Shown piece by piece: positions 44,243-53,425 of a DNA stretch of 64,000 bases. The stretch is taken from NCBI RefSeq assembly GCF_011765625.1, contig NZ_CP050313.1, positions 1,050,501 through 1,114,500 of the forward strand. Direction: 5' to 3'. The number at the start of each line of letters is the position of its first letter. Positions within the stretch are counted from its first letter, which is position 1. The notes under the pieces are model-generated. The model saw only the letters and a list, made by a program, of their open reading frames with translations. It searched no databases and had not been told where the DNA came from. Position numbers and translations under genes: made by a program. Source of the DNA: Shewanella aestuarii. Lineage in GTDB: Bacteria; Pseudomonadota; Gammaproteobacteria; Enterobacterales; Shewanellaceae.

Positions 44243-44801
44243 TAAATGATTACTCCTGAAAATTGACTATCGAGCAAGGGAAAGCCTTGATCACGAACGG
44301 AACGTTCAGTGATGGGCACTGGCCAGGGAATAGCTAACTTGGGATCTAAAATATTGATACCCGCTTCTGCATCTGGGGCATAGATTTCGGAGTGGGTATA
44401 CAGTAGCTGCACATTATCAGTGATTGTTTGAAAACCATGAGCAAAGCCTTCAGGTATTAATAATGCCTTGCCATTTTCTGCGGATAAATATTGCGCGTGC
44501 CATTGTAAAAAAGTGGGGAATTTGATCTTACATCAACGGCAATGTCCCAAATTTCACCCTGAATACAACTCACTAATTTCATTTCGCTAAAAGGCTGATG
44601 TTGATAATGTAAGCCACGGACAGTGCCTTTTTTAGCGGTTTGTGAGTGATTAATTTGGGCAATAGGCTTATGCCAACCACATTGTGCTAGCTCGCTTGCA
44701 CAGAATAATCGTGAAAAAAAGCCACGCTGATCACCAATGCGTTGCCGTTGTAGGCATTTTAGACCCTCTAAGGGCGTGTTAGTTATCTTAAATCGGCTCA
44801 T
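44242..44801 (-). pseudogene. RfbC-like dTDP/CDP-4-keto-sugar 3(,5)-epimerase, frameshifted
   Basis: Reads FKITNTPLEGLKCLQRQRIG, GDQRGFFSRLF, INHSQTAKKGTVRGLHYQ with the catalytic His region and GEIWDIAVDVRSNSP, then shifts at a T6 run (plus-strand A6, 44507-44512) and stops at 44457. With seven T the frame continues LFLQWHAQYLSAENGKALLI, PEGFAHGFQTI, and stops at 44242, giving a normal cupin-fold epimerase of ~186 residues. Lies between rfbG (ATGA overlap) and the C-methyltransferase. The single-base loss in a homopolymer may be an assembly error. Confidence 0.8.
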
Positions 44802-45856
44802 AATAACGCCTCGTAGGCGGCGATATCAGCTTCGCATAATGCCTGTGCAGTTGTTCCATTTTCATGTTCACTGTACCAATTTATTGTGCGCTTTAATGTC
44901 TCATTTAGATCCCATAACGATCTAATATTGAGCATCCCATGGCTTTTAGTGGTATCTAATGTGAGTAACCCAGCTTCATGAACACCTTCAGGAACATCGT
45001 GCCAGATGACATCTCCAGAGCTGTAAATCTGCTGAGCAGTACTGATGACGTGTCTTACTGTCGCCGCTTCACTTGTCTCAGGACCAAAATTAAATGCCCC
45101 AGATAATTCAGGTTGATGGTATAAGTCATGGGCTAGTTTCATATAGCCAAATAGTGGCTCTAAAACATGTTGCCAGGGCCTAATGGATTCTGGACGTCGA
45201 ATATTTAATGGTTGTTTGTTTTGCCATGCACGGATAGCATCAGGAATTAGGCGATCATCAGACCAATCACCACCGCCAATTACATTGCCTGCTCGGGCTG
45301 ATGCCAAGGCAATACCTTGCTCTGCCAAAAAAGAGTTTCTATAACAATCAATGATTAATTCACTTGCGGCTTTACTGGCGCTATAAGGGTCATGCCCTCC
45401 TAGGCGATCATCTTCTTGGTAGGGCCTTTCTACTTCTTGATTTTGGTAAACTTTATCAGTAGTGACCATGACGACCGATTTTACGGTAGCGCTACTTCGT
45501 AAGGCTTCAAGCAGATTCGCTGTGCCCATAACATTGGTTGAAAAGGTCTCTATAGGTTCACGGTAACTGGCTCTAACCAATGGTTGAGCGGCAAGGTGAA
45601 ATACAATCTCAGGTTTGACTTTGTTGATTAGGGTTGCCAATGCCGGCTGATCACGAATATCACATACATGATGCTGGCATAAGGATTCAATATTTAACAG
45701 GCTGAATAGATTGGGTTGTGTTTGTGGAAGTAAGCTTATCCCAGTAATATCTGCCCCAAGGCGATGTAACCATAAGGTCAACCAACTGCCTTTAAAACCA
45801 GTATGCCCTGTTATTAGCACTTTACGGCCACGGAAAAAATCGTTAAATAGCGCCAT
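44798..45856 (-). CDS. rfbG: CDP-glucose 4,6-dehydratase
   Basis: About 352 residues from the ATG at 45856, which overlaps the rfbF stop (TAATG). Extended SDR: VLITGHTGFKGSWLTLWLHR (NAD-binding), VFHLAAQPLVRASYREPIET, MVTTDKVYQNQE, DPYSASKAASELI (Tyr-x-x-x-Lys), RAGNVIGGGDW and IRPWQHVLEPLFGY. It makes CDP-4-keto-6-deoxy-D-glucose, entry to CDP-linked dideoxy or branched sugars. Part of an rfbF-rfbG-rfbC-type-methyltransferase run. Confidence 0.93.
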   Translation of the reverse strand: MALFNDFFRGRKVLITGHTGFKGSWLTLWLHRLGADITGISLLPQTQPNLFSLLNIESLCQHHVCDIRDQPALATLINKVKPEIVFHLAAQPLVRASYREPIETFSTNVMGTANLLEALRSSATVKSVVMVTTDKVYQNQEVERPYQEDDRLGGHDPYSASKAASELIIDCYRNSFLAEQGIALASARAGNVIGGGDWSDDRLIPDAIRAWQNKQPLNIRRPESIRPWQHVLEPLFGYMKLAHDLYHQPELSGAFNFGPETSEAATVRHVISTAQQIYSSGDVIWHDVPEGVHEAGLLTLDTTKSHGMLNIRSLWDLNETLKRTINWYSEHENGTTAQALCEADIAAYEALL

Positions 45857-46626
45857 TACCATACTTTCCAAGGTGGCGTTTTGGATTGCCATAAATCTTC
45901 TAGCTGGTTTTTATCACGTAAGGTGTCCATTGCTTGCCAGAAACCATAATGTTTATAAGCACTCATATTGCCTTTTTTGGCTAAATTAATCAGTGGTTCA
46001 TCTTCAAAAATCGTTTTATCATTTTCAAGTAGATCAAAAATAGCTGGTTCTAAAACAAAAAAACCACCATTGATCCATGAACCGTCACCTGCAGGTTTTT
46101 CTTGGAAGGTTTGCACAATGCCATTGTTGATATTTAAAGCGCCATATCGTCCGGGTGGCTGAATAGCTGTTACAGTGGCAACTTTACCGGCATTTTTATG
46201 GTGCTGTAATAACTTATCTAAATTGATGTCAGCGACACCATCACCATAAGTAAAGCAAAACGTTTCTCCGTCTACATAATCTTTCACACGTTTTAGGCGT
46301 CCGCCTGTCATGCTGTGTTCACCAGTATCGACTAAGGTGACTCGCCAAGGCTCGGCATGTTCGTGATGCACTTCCATTTTATTGGTTCGCATATCAAAAG
46401 TGACATCAGACATATGCAGGAAGTAATTGGCAAAATACTCTTTGATTATATAGCCTTTGTAGCCAAGGCAAATGACAAAGTCATTAATGCCATAATATGA
46501 ATATATTTTCATAATATGCCAAAGTATTGGTTTTCCACCAATTTCAATCATTGGTTTGGGTTTTAAATGAGACTCTTCGCTAATGCGAGTACCTAGTCCT
46601 CCGGCTAAAATAACGGCTTTCATCAC
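45856..46626 (-). CDS. rfbF: Glucose-1-phosphate cytidylyltransferase
   Basis: 256 residues. VILAGGLGTRISEESHLKPK with the nucleotide loop and KP, then PMIEIGGKPILWHIMKIY, FCFTYGDGVADINL, GWINGGFF-like SWINGGFFVLEP and FEDEPLINLAKKG. It forms CDP-glucose from glucose-1-phosphate and CTP. First enzyme of the CDP-sugar branch; gene overlaps rfbG. AGGGAGAG ribosome-binding site. Confidence 0.95.
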   Translation of the reverse strand: MMKAVILAGGLGTRISEESHLKPKPMIEIGGKPILWHIMKIYSYYGINDFVICLGYKGYIIKEYFANYFLHMSDVTFDMRTNKMEVHHEHAEPWRVTLVDTGEHSMTGGRLKRVKDYVDGETFCFTYGDGVADINLDKLLQHHKNAGKVATVTAIQPPGRYGALNINNGIVQTFQEKPAGDGSWINGGFFVLEPAIFDLLENDKTIFEDEPLINLAKKGNMSAYKHYGFWQAMDTLRDKNQLEDLWQSKTPPWKVW

Positions 46627-46648
46627 TCTCTCCCTAAAATAACTAACG

Positions 46649-47839
46649 TCACGACGTTAAATAATGAATATTTACTACTTGCTGACGGTGTGCCGTTAAC
46701 TGCATTAATTCTTGTGAAATTTCTACTGCGAATTGGTTGGAAGCAATAATATAGTCCTTAAAATCAAGTTTACTTGCTTGCTCCAAGGTCAGCACAGGTA
46801 TTTTATTGCCTAATATTTTAACTTGTTGATCATTAGCCATTTTATCTGTGAAGCCTAATACCTTTATATCATGTTCTAGTAAAACAGCAGCTAATCGCAT
46901 GCCAATTTCACCTGCTCCACAAATGATTATTTCGTTGATGTTTTCTCTGCTTAAACGTTGAGCGATAATTGTGCTATTGGCATCGTATTGTTCAATTTTG
47001 ATTCGATGTTGTCTTCCTAAATTGTTATAACGATATAAATTATTTAATAGCTGGAAGGCTTCCTGTATTGTCCAATCGTTACTCTTAAGCATTACTTTTA
47101 ATGCTTGTACAGAGTTATCGCGAAATGGGATAAAGTCATCAATCAAGTTACGTCGATACTGTGAATATAAATTACTAATACGGCATGAACCAGCAGCCCC
47201 TAATTGTATATATTCTGTCATATCACAATGCATTTTTCCTTGGTTTAAAAGATGCACGACTAAATCCCAGTCGCCTCCTAAGAAATGGTGGAAGTTAGAA
47301 TTTAACCCTCTCCAACTTGCAATTGAATGGCGGCGATGAAGGCCATAAAAGAGTGAGTTTGCATGCCAGCTAGAATAAAACGTGATTAAACGTGGGACAA
47401 CACGATCTTGATTTAACTCCCAACAACCCATAGTTGATTGATTATTGTTTTTTAAGTCGGCTAATCTTGCTTGTGATGTGGATGATACAAAATCGAGGTT
47501 GTTATTTAGAAATTGATAGTTTACTTCTAAAAATTTCGGCGAACGTATATCATCAACCGCTGCCCACATAAAATATTTAGCTACAGATTGTTTAAATACA
47601 AAGTTAAAATTAGCTTCAGCACCAATATTAGAAGATTGTTTTATATAACGAATACGTGAGTCATTTTGGGCATAGTGCTGACAGATTTTTCCTGTTGTAT
47701 CGTTAGAGCAGTTATCAGAAATAATAATTTCATAATCGGTGAATGTTTGATTTAATATTGATTCGATAGCATCTGCTATATATTCTCCGCCATTAAAAAC
47801 CGGCATACCAATACTCACTTTTGGCAACGAAGTATTCAT
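46649..47839 (-). CDS. Family 2 glycosyltransferase with C-terminal Rossmann-like domain
   Basis: 396 residues. The N-terminal 230 are a GT-A glycosyltransferase (SIGMPVFNGGEYIADAIESI, YEIIISDNCSNDTTGKICQ, WAAVDDIRSPKFLE). The last ~95 residues are a separate nucleotide-binding-like domain (IIICGAGEIGMRLAAVLLEH, VLGFTDK, LDFKDYIIASNQFAVEI) shared by several neighbours. The donor and acceptor sugars are unknown. Follows the methyltransferase gene by 11 bp. Confidence 0.8.
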   Translation of the reverse strand: MNTSLPKVSIGMPVFNGGEYIADAIESILNQTFTDYEIIISDNCSNDTTGKICQHYAQNDSRIRYIKQSSNIGAEANFNFVFKQSVAKYFMWAAVDDIRSPKFLEVNYQFLNNNLDFVSSTSQARLADLKNNNQSTMGCWELNQDRVVPRLITFYSSWHANSLFYGLHRRHSIASWRGLNSNFHHFLGGDWDLVVHLLNQGKMHCDMTEYIQLGAAGSCRISNLYSQYRRNLIDDFIPFRDNSVQALKVMLKSNDWTIQEAFQLLNNLYRYNNLGRQHRIKIEQYDANSTIIAQRLSRENINEIIICGAGEIGMRLAAVLLEHDIKVLGFTDKMANDQQVKILGNKIPVLTLEQASKLDFKDYIIASNQFAVEISQELMQLTAHRQQVVNIHYLTS

Positions 47840-47850
47840 AATTTCTCCAT

Positions 47851-48735
47851 TTAAATAGTAAGTATACGAGCTGCGAAATTATGCTTCGCCGATATCGTTT
47901 TTAATTCGGTGATTATGTCTTGTTTATATGCTACAGATGCCACTATAAAATCTATACAAGGTGGTTGTGTTAAACTCGACAATTTTATGGTTCTGATGCC
48001 ATTTTTTAACTGTTGGTCATGTTGATCGGTTATAGCATGAACTTTTATGTTCAGCTGCTGGGTTAATCGATATATATCCTCTCCAATTTCTCCAGCCCCA
48101 CAAATTATAACGTCTTTAATTTTCTGTTGTATAAGTTGTTTTTTTAAACGAGTAGTACCAAATTCCATAACAGGATTTTCGGCAAGTTTCTCTATTACTA
48201 ATTCAATTTCATAACAACCAGTTGCATGCTGATATTCACTAACGTTGTAGTCAAAATTAGCATCATTGTCTAACATACTTCTAATACGATAGGTATTCAT
48301 TATTAATGCAGATTCTACATCTAATAACAAAGAAGAGGGCGTATAAAACCGAAGGTGCTCTTTATTCCAGCGTGAGGGTAAATTGAGTTTTCGTTCATAT
48401 AAATATTGGTGTGGTACCACTAATACTAAAAAACCACCGGGTTTAATGACACGAAACCACTCCTTGATTGTGAAAGTTGGGTTATCCACATGTTCTAAAC
48501 AGTGACTTGAAAATACAGCGTCTTGGCTACAGGTTTCAAATGGCAGGGTAGTGCCATTATAGCCTGGGTAATCTAAATCTACGATGATACTATTTGGGAT
48601 AAGGCTTTCTCCGTCTCCTCCACCTATATCCAAGATCGCCTTACCACTTAAATAGCGCTGGTAAAAACCAGATTTTTGCCGCCGAAGGTGTGACTTCTGC
48701 GGTTCGCATGCATGAGCTATTTTGCACTGATTCAT
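47851..48735 (-). CDS. SAM methyltransferase with C-terminal Rossmann-like domain
   Basis: 294 residues. The first ~200 are a class I methyltransferase (AILDIGGGDGESLIPNSIIV, DAVFSSHCLEHVDNPTFTIK, RVIKPGGFLVLVVPHQYLYE). The last ~88 residues carry the same appended domain as the neighbouring glycosyltransferase (IKDVIICGAGEIGEDIYRL ... ITDQHDQQLKNGI ... DFIVASVAYKQDIITEL). It may O-methylate a glycan end. Start overlaps the GT9-like gene stop by 4 bp. Confidence 0.75.
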   Translation of the reverse strand: MNQCKIAHACEPQKSHLRRQKSGFYQRYLSGKAILDIGGGDGESLIPNSIIVDLDYPGYNGTTLPFETCSQDAVFSSHCLEHVDNPTFTIKEWFRVIKPGGFLVLVVPHQYLYERKLNLPSRWNKEHLRFYTPSSLLLDVESALIMNTYRIRSMLDNDANFDYNVSEYQHATGCYEIELVIEKLAENPVMEFGTTRLKKQLIQQKIKDVIICGAGEIGEDIYRLTQQLNIKVHAITDQHDQQLKNGIRTIKLSSLTQPPCIDFIVASVAYKQDIITELKTISAKHNFAARILTI

Positions 48736-50000
48736 ACGATTTCCTTATCTATTTCAGTATTTGAGTTATTGCCCATACTGATTATTTGATTTACGTTTTC
48801 TATTACTTCTTTAACAATTAATTTATTGGTAACAGGTATCTGTTTGCATATCCAATCAGGATAATCTAGATGCCAATTTTCACCATCATTCGGAACACAT
48901 ACAATAGCAGGAACCTGATAAGCGGCAGCAATATGGGCACTTGCTGAGCGCGGTGTTATTACTAATGCAGCATGTCTAATAATTTTCAACATATCCATTT
49001 CATTACCATAATGGTCGCTACTAGCATGAGTTAGCTGATTTGATATTTGATCTATATTTGCTAAATGAGAATTGATTGGCTGCAAAGGGCCAGTTAGTAC
49101 AACAGGGAGTGGACATGCATCAATGATTGCTTGTAAATCTTTTAGCGTCATGTTTGGTTTAGCGAAGTTTGCCGTTGGCTGTAATGCAATATATTGTCCT
49201 GGTATTAATCCTTTAGGCGCGTCAACATTAGGCAGTCGCAGTTTAGGTCTTTGATCAAAGTCTAACCCAAGTCCTAGTAAGAAACAGCCTAAATAATTTG
49301 CTGCAGGTGATGATAGTTTAGTCCTATGTAAAGCATTGGCATTATTTGGCAGAGGTAGTGCTTGGCCTTGTGATAATAAATCATCACCAAAGGCATTAAC
49401 GATATCTTTAAGATCATTAAACTTCACATCAATATGAGGGTTCCTTAGCGAGAATTCTCTTGCTGCAACCATTAAACAGAGCTTATCTCCTAGCCCCCAA
49501 CAAGGATCAATTGTTATTTCTGCTGTGTGTAAATTGTGAGCCATAATTGCTTTATTACTTTCGAACCCTGGACGCAGCATATCACTATTTTTTCGATCAA
49601 AATATTGTGCAATCTGAGTCCGAAACTGGCGATCATCATATTTACACGAAAGATCAATGACATCGATATTTTGGGGGACATTACTGACTAAGTTTGAGGT
49701 TATAATTTGATGGTAGTGACTATGAATTACCAGAATTGAGGTCACGTCTAGTTCTGGTAATTCCTTAATGCCATATACAGGAATACCTGAAAGGGTTTTG
49801 CCATGTTTACTAGTATTATTATCTATAGCACCAACCAATTCAAAATCACGAAAATGACCTCGTAAGTATAGATTGCAAACTAATTCACAATGAGGGGAGA
49901 CAGCGATCCGCTGCCCTTTGTACTTAACTGCGAGCAGATTGAGTTGATTTGTAATACTATTTGGGACTGGCATTAAAGCTGAATCTATTCTATATGTCAT
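48732..50000 (-). CDS. Family 9-like glycosyltransferase with N-terminal Rossmann-like domain
   Basis: 422 residues. Here the accessory domain comes first (IAVSPHCELVCNLYLRGHF, LVGAIDNNTSKHGKTLSGIP, VTSILVIHSHYHQIITSNLV, about 30-110). The rest looks like an ADP-heptose-type GT-B fold: GLGDKLCLMVAAREFSLRNP, YIALQPTANFAKPNMTLKDL, PLPVVLTGP, HAALVITPRSASAHIAAAYQ, PAIVCVP. Likely a hexosyl- or heptosyl-transferase for a surface glycan. Confidence 0.7.
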   Translation of the reverse strand: MTYRIDSALMPVPNSITNQLNLLAVKYKGQRIAVSPHCELVCNLYLRGHFRDFELVGAIDNNTSKHGKTLSGIPVYGIKELPELDVTSILVIHSHYHQIITSNLVSNVPQNIDVIDLSCKYDDRQFRTQIAQYFDRKNSDMLRPGFESNKAIMAHNLHTAEITIDPCWGLGDKLCLMVAAREFSLRNPHIDVKFNDLKDIVNAFGDDLLSQGQALPLPNNANALHRTKLSSPAANYLGCFLLGLGLDFDQRPKLRLPNVDAPKGLIPGQYIALQPTANFAKPNMTLKDLQAIIDACPLPVVLTGPLQPINSHLANIDQISNQLTHASSDHYGNEMDMLKIIRHAALVITPRSASAHIAAAYQVPAIVCVPNDGENWHLDYPDWICKQIPVTNKLIVKEVIENVNQIISMGNNSNTEIDKEIV

Positions 50001-50047
50001 TTCCCGCTCCTTAATAATCTATTTTAGTAAGTTTAATAAGTGACTTA

Positions 50048-50944
50048 TCATATGTTGATTACTTTAAAAACATGAATATCAATCACTTTTAATAAATCTG
50101 TTTTTATTTTATCTACAAATTTACTTAATAAAATCATAATGGTATCTGATAGAGAGAAGTTACAATGTGGTAATGATACACCGCGAATATTGTTAACTTT
50201 AAAGGGGCCGATTTGGGCTTTTTGGCTAAGTGTTAGTGCAGATAAGATTTTCAAATATAAGACAGGTAGATCAAGTAAGTTTCTAGTGTTGGTTACTCTA
50301 CAATATGAGCCTTCAGATTGGACATAGTGGTAAAACACATCGCTCAGTAGCACAATTCTTGATGAAGTTAAAATAACCATCCTAAAAAAATGTGATTTTC
50401 CACAATTTGAATTTAATGGAAATAATAGTTTATTATTATGTAGAAATACGCTGAAAAAAAATGCCAAACAAAAATTTGGTCCATAATGGTTTTCTTGTAA
50501 ATAACGAAAGCCGTGATCACTATTAGCGAAAAATTGAACAGTTAAGCTTATTTTTCTACTTATTTTTCCTTTAGATTGAATCGTACTGGAATCAAAAAAA
50601 ATAATATCAATTCTGCTATTATTTATTTCCTGAAGTAGCCAAATTAAATTGTTACAGACTATAAAATCATCGACAGCAACAAATGCAATATAGTCACCTT
50701 TAGCAATACTCATTGCGAAGTTTCTTGCGTGAGCAGGGCCTTGGTTTTTCTGATTAATTAACTTGATACTGCTATTTTCTAGACATTTTTTTTCAATTAT
50801 CAATGCTGAATTATCTGTTGACCCATCATTGATACATAATATTTCAATGTCATTTATGCATTCTTGGATGAGTATTGAGTCTAGTGACCTTTCAATATAC
50901 TTTTCGGCATTGTATACAGGGATGATTACCGTTATTTTAGTCAT
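50048..50944 (-). CDS. Family 2 glycosyltransferase
   Basis: 298 residues. Classic GT2 start: ITVIIPVYNAEKYIERSLDS, IEILCINDGSTDNSALIIE, GPAHARNFAMSIAKGDYIAF, VAVDDF in place of the usual DxDD. The C-terminal half is hydrophobic and AT-rich and does not show a clear second domain. Low GC, like its neighbours, which suggests the block was acquired. No accessory Rossmann domain. Confidence 0.8.
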   Translation of the reverse strand: MTKITVIIPVYNAEKYIERSLDSILIQECINDIEILCINDGSTDNSALIIEKKCLENSSIKLINQKNQGPAHARNFAMSIAKGDYIAFVAVDDFIVCNNLIWLLQEINNSRIDIIFFDSSTIQSKGKISRKISLTVQFFANSDHGFRYLQENHYGPNFCLAFFFSVFLHNNKLLFPLNSNCGKSHFFRMVILTSSRIVLLSDVFYHYVQSEGSYCRVTNTRNLLDLPVLYLKILSALTLSQKAQIGPFKVNNIRGVSLPHCNFSLSDTIMILLSKFVDKIKTDLLKVIDIHVFKVINI

Positions 50945-51043
50945 AACATACTCATTAAATTAAAGATATCCAAACATATTTTTTATTTTAACAACACCAA
51001 CCAGGACAAATTTCAACCGTTATAGATTGAAAAACCTATTCCA

Positions 51044-53377
51044 TTAGCAAGAAATGATAAGTGCGTTCTCGCCTAATCTGTGTTTAATCGTGCTTCTTAT
51101 TTCAGTCAAAAAAGCTTTAGAAGCAATGACAATCGGCATGTTTATACTGGTATCCAGTTGACCAATATGGATGACTTTATACCCTCTTACGTCAAAACTG
51201 CCAAAACTTGCACGCTTATCAATAACATAAGCAATTTTTATGCCTGCAGCTGAAAGTATTGGCTCTAATTCATTAAAAAACTCACCTGCACCATATATAA
51301 TAATCCCTCTTTTTGTGGGAACTGACTGTAAATTATTCATAATCAAGTTAATAGAATAATAGTGACGATTGGCGTAATAGGTTAATTTATAAAAATCAGC
51401 TAACGCATTAGAGTCAACCAAGGTCATTGCGCCTTGTGGCCAAGGTGTATCATAGAGATGTTTTGACGGATTAACGCAATGCTGACGCCAATAGTCTTCT
51501 ATTGAACCTGCTGCAATATTATTTAAATGCTTAGGTTCTATGATTGAGTATTCTCTATCTGAGCCATAATTGTCTTCATGAGTTAGTGCTCCAAGATTAA
51601 TCGCCTCTTCTTTTGTCGGTAAATTAATCAAACGTTCAAATAAAAATGCAAATGACTCTCTATTATTTTCGGTATGTTCTTGACAGTTGAGATGCTGGCT
51701 AACTGTGATGTAATTTTTAACGCCAATGTTAAATGCACAGATTTTATTAATATGTTGACTAGAATATGACTTATTAGGCTTAACGGGCAAAACTTTACCC
51801 TCTGCACCATATCTATAAGTGGTTGTTGTTTGTTCTTGGCCAACGAGAACAGTCTCTAAAATTTCTGGTGAACGTTGCATGTCGTTAATCGCTTTTTGAG
51901 TATTGTGATTAAGCGGTATAAATGAAGCGATATGATGAAGAGCGGTTTTTTTGTAAGCACGATTGTTAGCATAGAATAATAAATTACATGTCGCCTTGTT
52001 ATCTAATGCTAAATGTAATTGGTGCTGAATAGTTGCACCTGCACCAAAATCAACAAAAAAATATGGTAAATCTGATTTTTTTACTTGGTTGAAGTATTTG
52101 TTTAATATCGATTTGTTTTCATTTATTTTTTTTATTATTTTTACTTTATGCTTATCTAACTCTGTATTAACATATTCAATTACTAGTTTTTCACCTAATG
52201 ATATGCTCTCCAGTTTATAGAGCTCAGTATTTTTGAATTGTTGTAAATTTAGTGGTATATCACCTAGAGAGAAATCTAAATACAGGTCACTGAGGGTATA
52301 TGAATTTTTTGCTAATGATGGGATCAAGTTTGCTAGGTAAGTATCTTCATTCAGTGATGCTAAGTACGTAGATTTTCTTGATGCATAAAATTTTGTCGTG
52401 AGTAAGTTTGAATCTATTTGTTTGAGGCACTCTTCATATATATCTCCCTCTCGCATTAAGCAAAATACTTCATGTTGTCCTATGAGGTTGGCGTATTGAG
52501 ATATCCACTTAGCAAAACCAGCTAATGTTGGACCATTAACAACGCAGCCATAGTAATAAAAGAAGTTTTCACTTTCGGTTAGGTTTTTAGGGATCAGGAG
52601 CGCAGAAAACAATCTTGCATAGTAAATGTTAAAATCTAAGTTGACTTTAAATATGCTTTCTCTTTTAAATATGTCTAATATCCAATCTGGAGTGTTAAAT
52701 AATAAAGTGTTGATACCACAGTTGTTGGCTGATGCAACGTCTGCTTGTGCATTATCACCGATATGTAAAAGTGCCTCAGCTTTGATATCTAACTGATCAA
52801 AAATGTAGGAAAATTGACTGCCAGTTGTTTTTGTTTTTTTTGTAGCAGATGATACAAAGAAATGAGAAATATGAATGTTGTTGGGAATGTTTTTATATAC
52901 TAGTTTTTTTATTATTTCTTCGGGTAAGTACATATCAGAAGTGATAATGATCTTTTTACCAGAATCATTAGCTAATTGTAGTAGCTTTATAGCAATAGGG
53001 TCTGCAAACAATAACTCTTCTTCTATTTCTAACTCAAGCGTTTTTAACTTTGCTCTGACTTTACTGTTGAAGTACATTTGAGAAAAGATATCATCAAATT
53101 TAATATCTTCATCTAAACTGAGTTCTCTTGCTTTTTTTTCAGCACAAACACGTATATTGTAATAGTCATCTTTGCTGACGATTGCGGGTAATACGCTATT
53201 TTTGATAGCTCTTTTTGCTACTTCGTAAAATACATTTTCAGGTTTGATGCATGTGCGTCTTAGTAACGTATCAAAGACATCAAACGATACCACTTCTATT
53301 TGTGGGTTTGCTAGCTCTGTTAAATAATCATTATAAAGTTGACTATTTAAAAAAAGTGAGTCGAGATTGCTTTTCAT
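51044..53377 (-). CDS. HAD-family hydrolase fused to COG5610-type and Rossmann-like domains
   Basis: 777 residues in three parts. Residues ~25-240: HAD hydrolase (VVSFDVFDTLLRR motif I; IIITSDMYLPEEI motif II; ALLHIGDNAQADVASANNCG motif IV). Residues ~250-560: the middle part of COG5610-like proteins (EVFCLMREGDIYEECL, ASRKSTYLASL, YFFVDFGAGATIQHQL). Residues ~690-777: the shared accessory domain (GIIIYGAGEFFNELEPIL, YVIDKRASFGSF, MPIVIASKAFLTEI). COG5610 proteins are frequent in polysaccharide loci; the substrate is unknown. Confidence 0.75.
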   Translation of the reverse strand: MKSNLDSLFLNSQLYNDYLTELANPQIEVVSFDVFDTLLRRTCIKPENVFYEVAKRAIKNSVLPAIVSKDDYYNIRVCAEKKARELSLDEDIKFDDIFSQMYFNSKVRAKLKTLELEIEEELLFADPIAIKLLQLANDSGKKIIITSDMYLPEEIIKKLVYKNIPNNIHISHFFVSSATKKTKTTGSQFSYIFDQLDIKAEALLHIGDNAQADVASANNCGINTLLFNTPDWILDIFKRESIFKVNLDFNIYYARLFSALLIPKNLTESENFFYYYGCVVNGPTLAGFAKWISQYANLIGQHEVFCLMREGDIYEECLKQIDSNLLTTKFYASRKSTYLASLNEDTYLANLIPSLAKNSYTLSDLYLDFSLGDIPLNLQQFKNTELYKLESISLGEKLVIEYVNTELDKHKVKIIKKINENKSILNKYFNQVKKSDLPYFFVDFGAGATIQHQLHLALDNKATCNLLFYANNRAYKKTALHHIASFIPLNHNTQKAINDMQRSPEILETVLVGQEQTTTTYRYGAEGKVLPVKPNKSYSSQHINKICAFNIGVKNYITVSQHLNCQEHTENNRESFAFLFERLINLPTKEEAINLGALTHEDNYGSDREYSIIEPKHLNNIAAGSIEDYWRQHCVNPSKHLYDTPWPQGAMTLVDSNALADFYKLTYYANRHYYSINLIMNNLQSVPTKRGIIIYGAGEFFNELEPILSAAGIKIAYVIDKRASFGSFDVRGYKVIHIGQLDTSINMPIVIASKAFLTEIRSTIKHRLGENALIISC

Positions 53378-53425
53378 AAGTTCACTCTTAATGTTAATGC
53401 TGAATTAATTTGCTATATAAATGGA

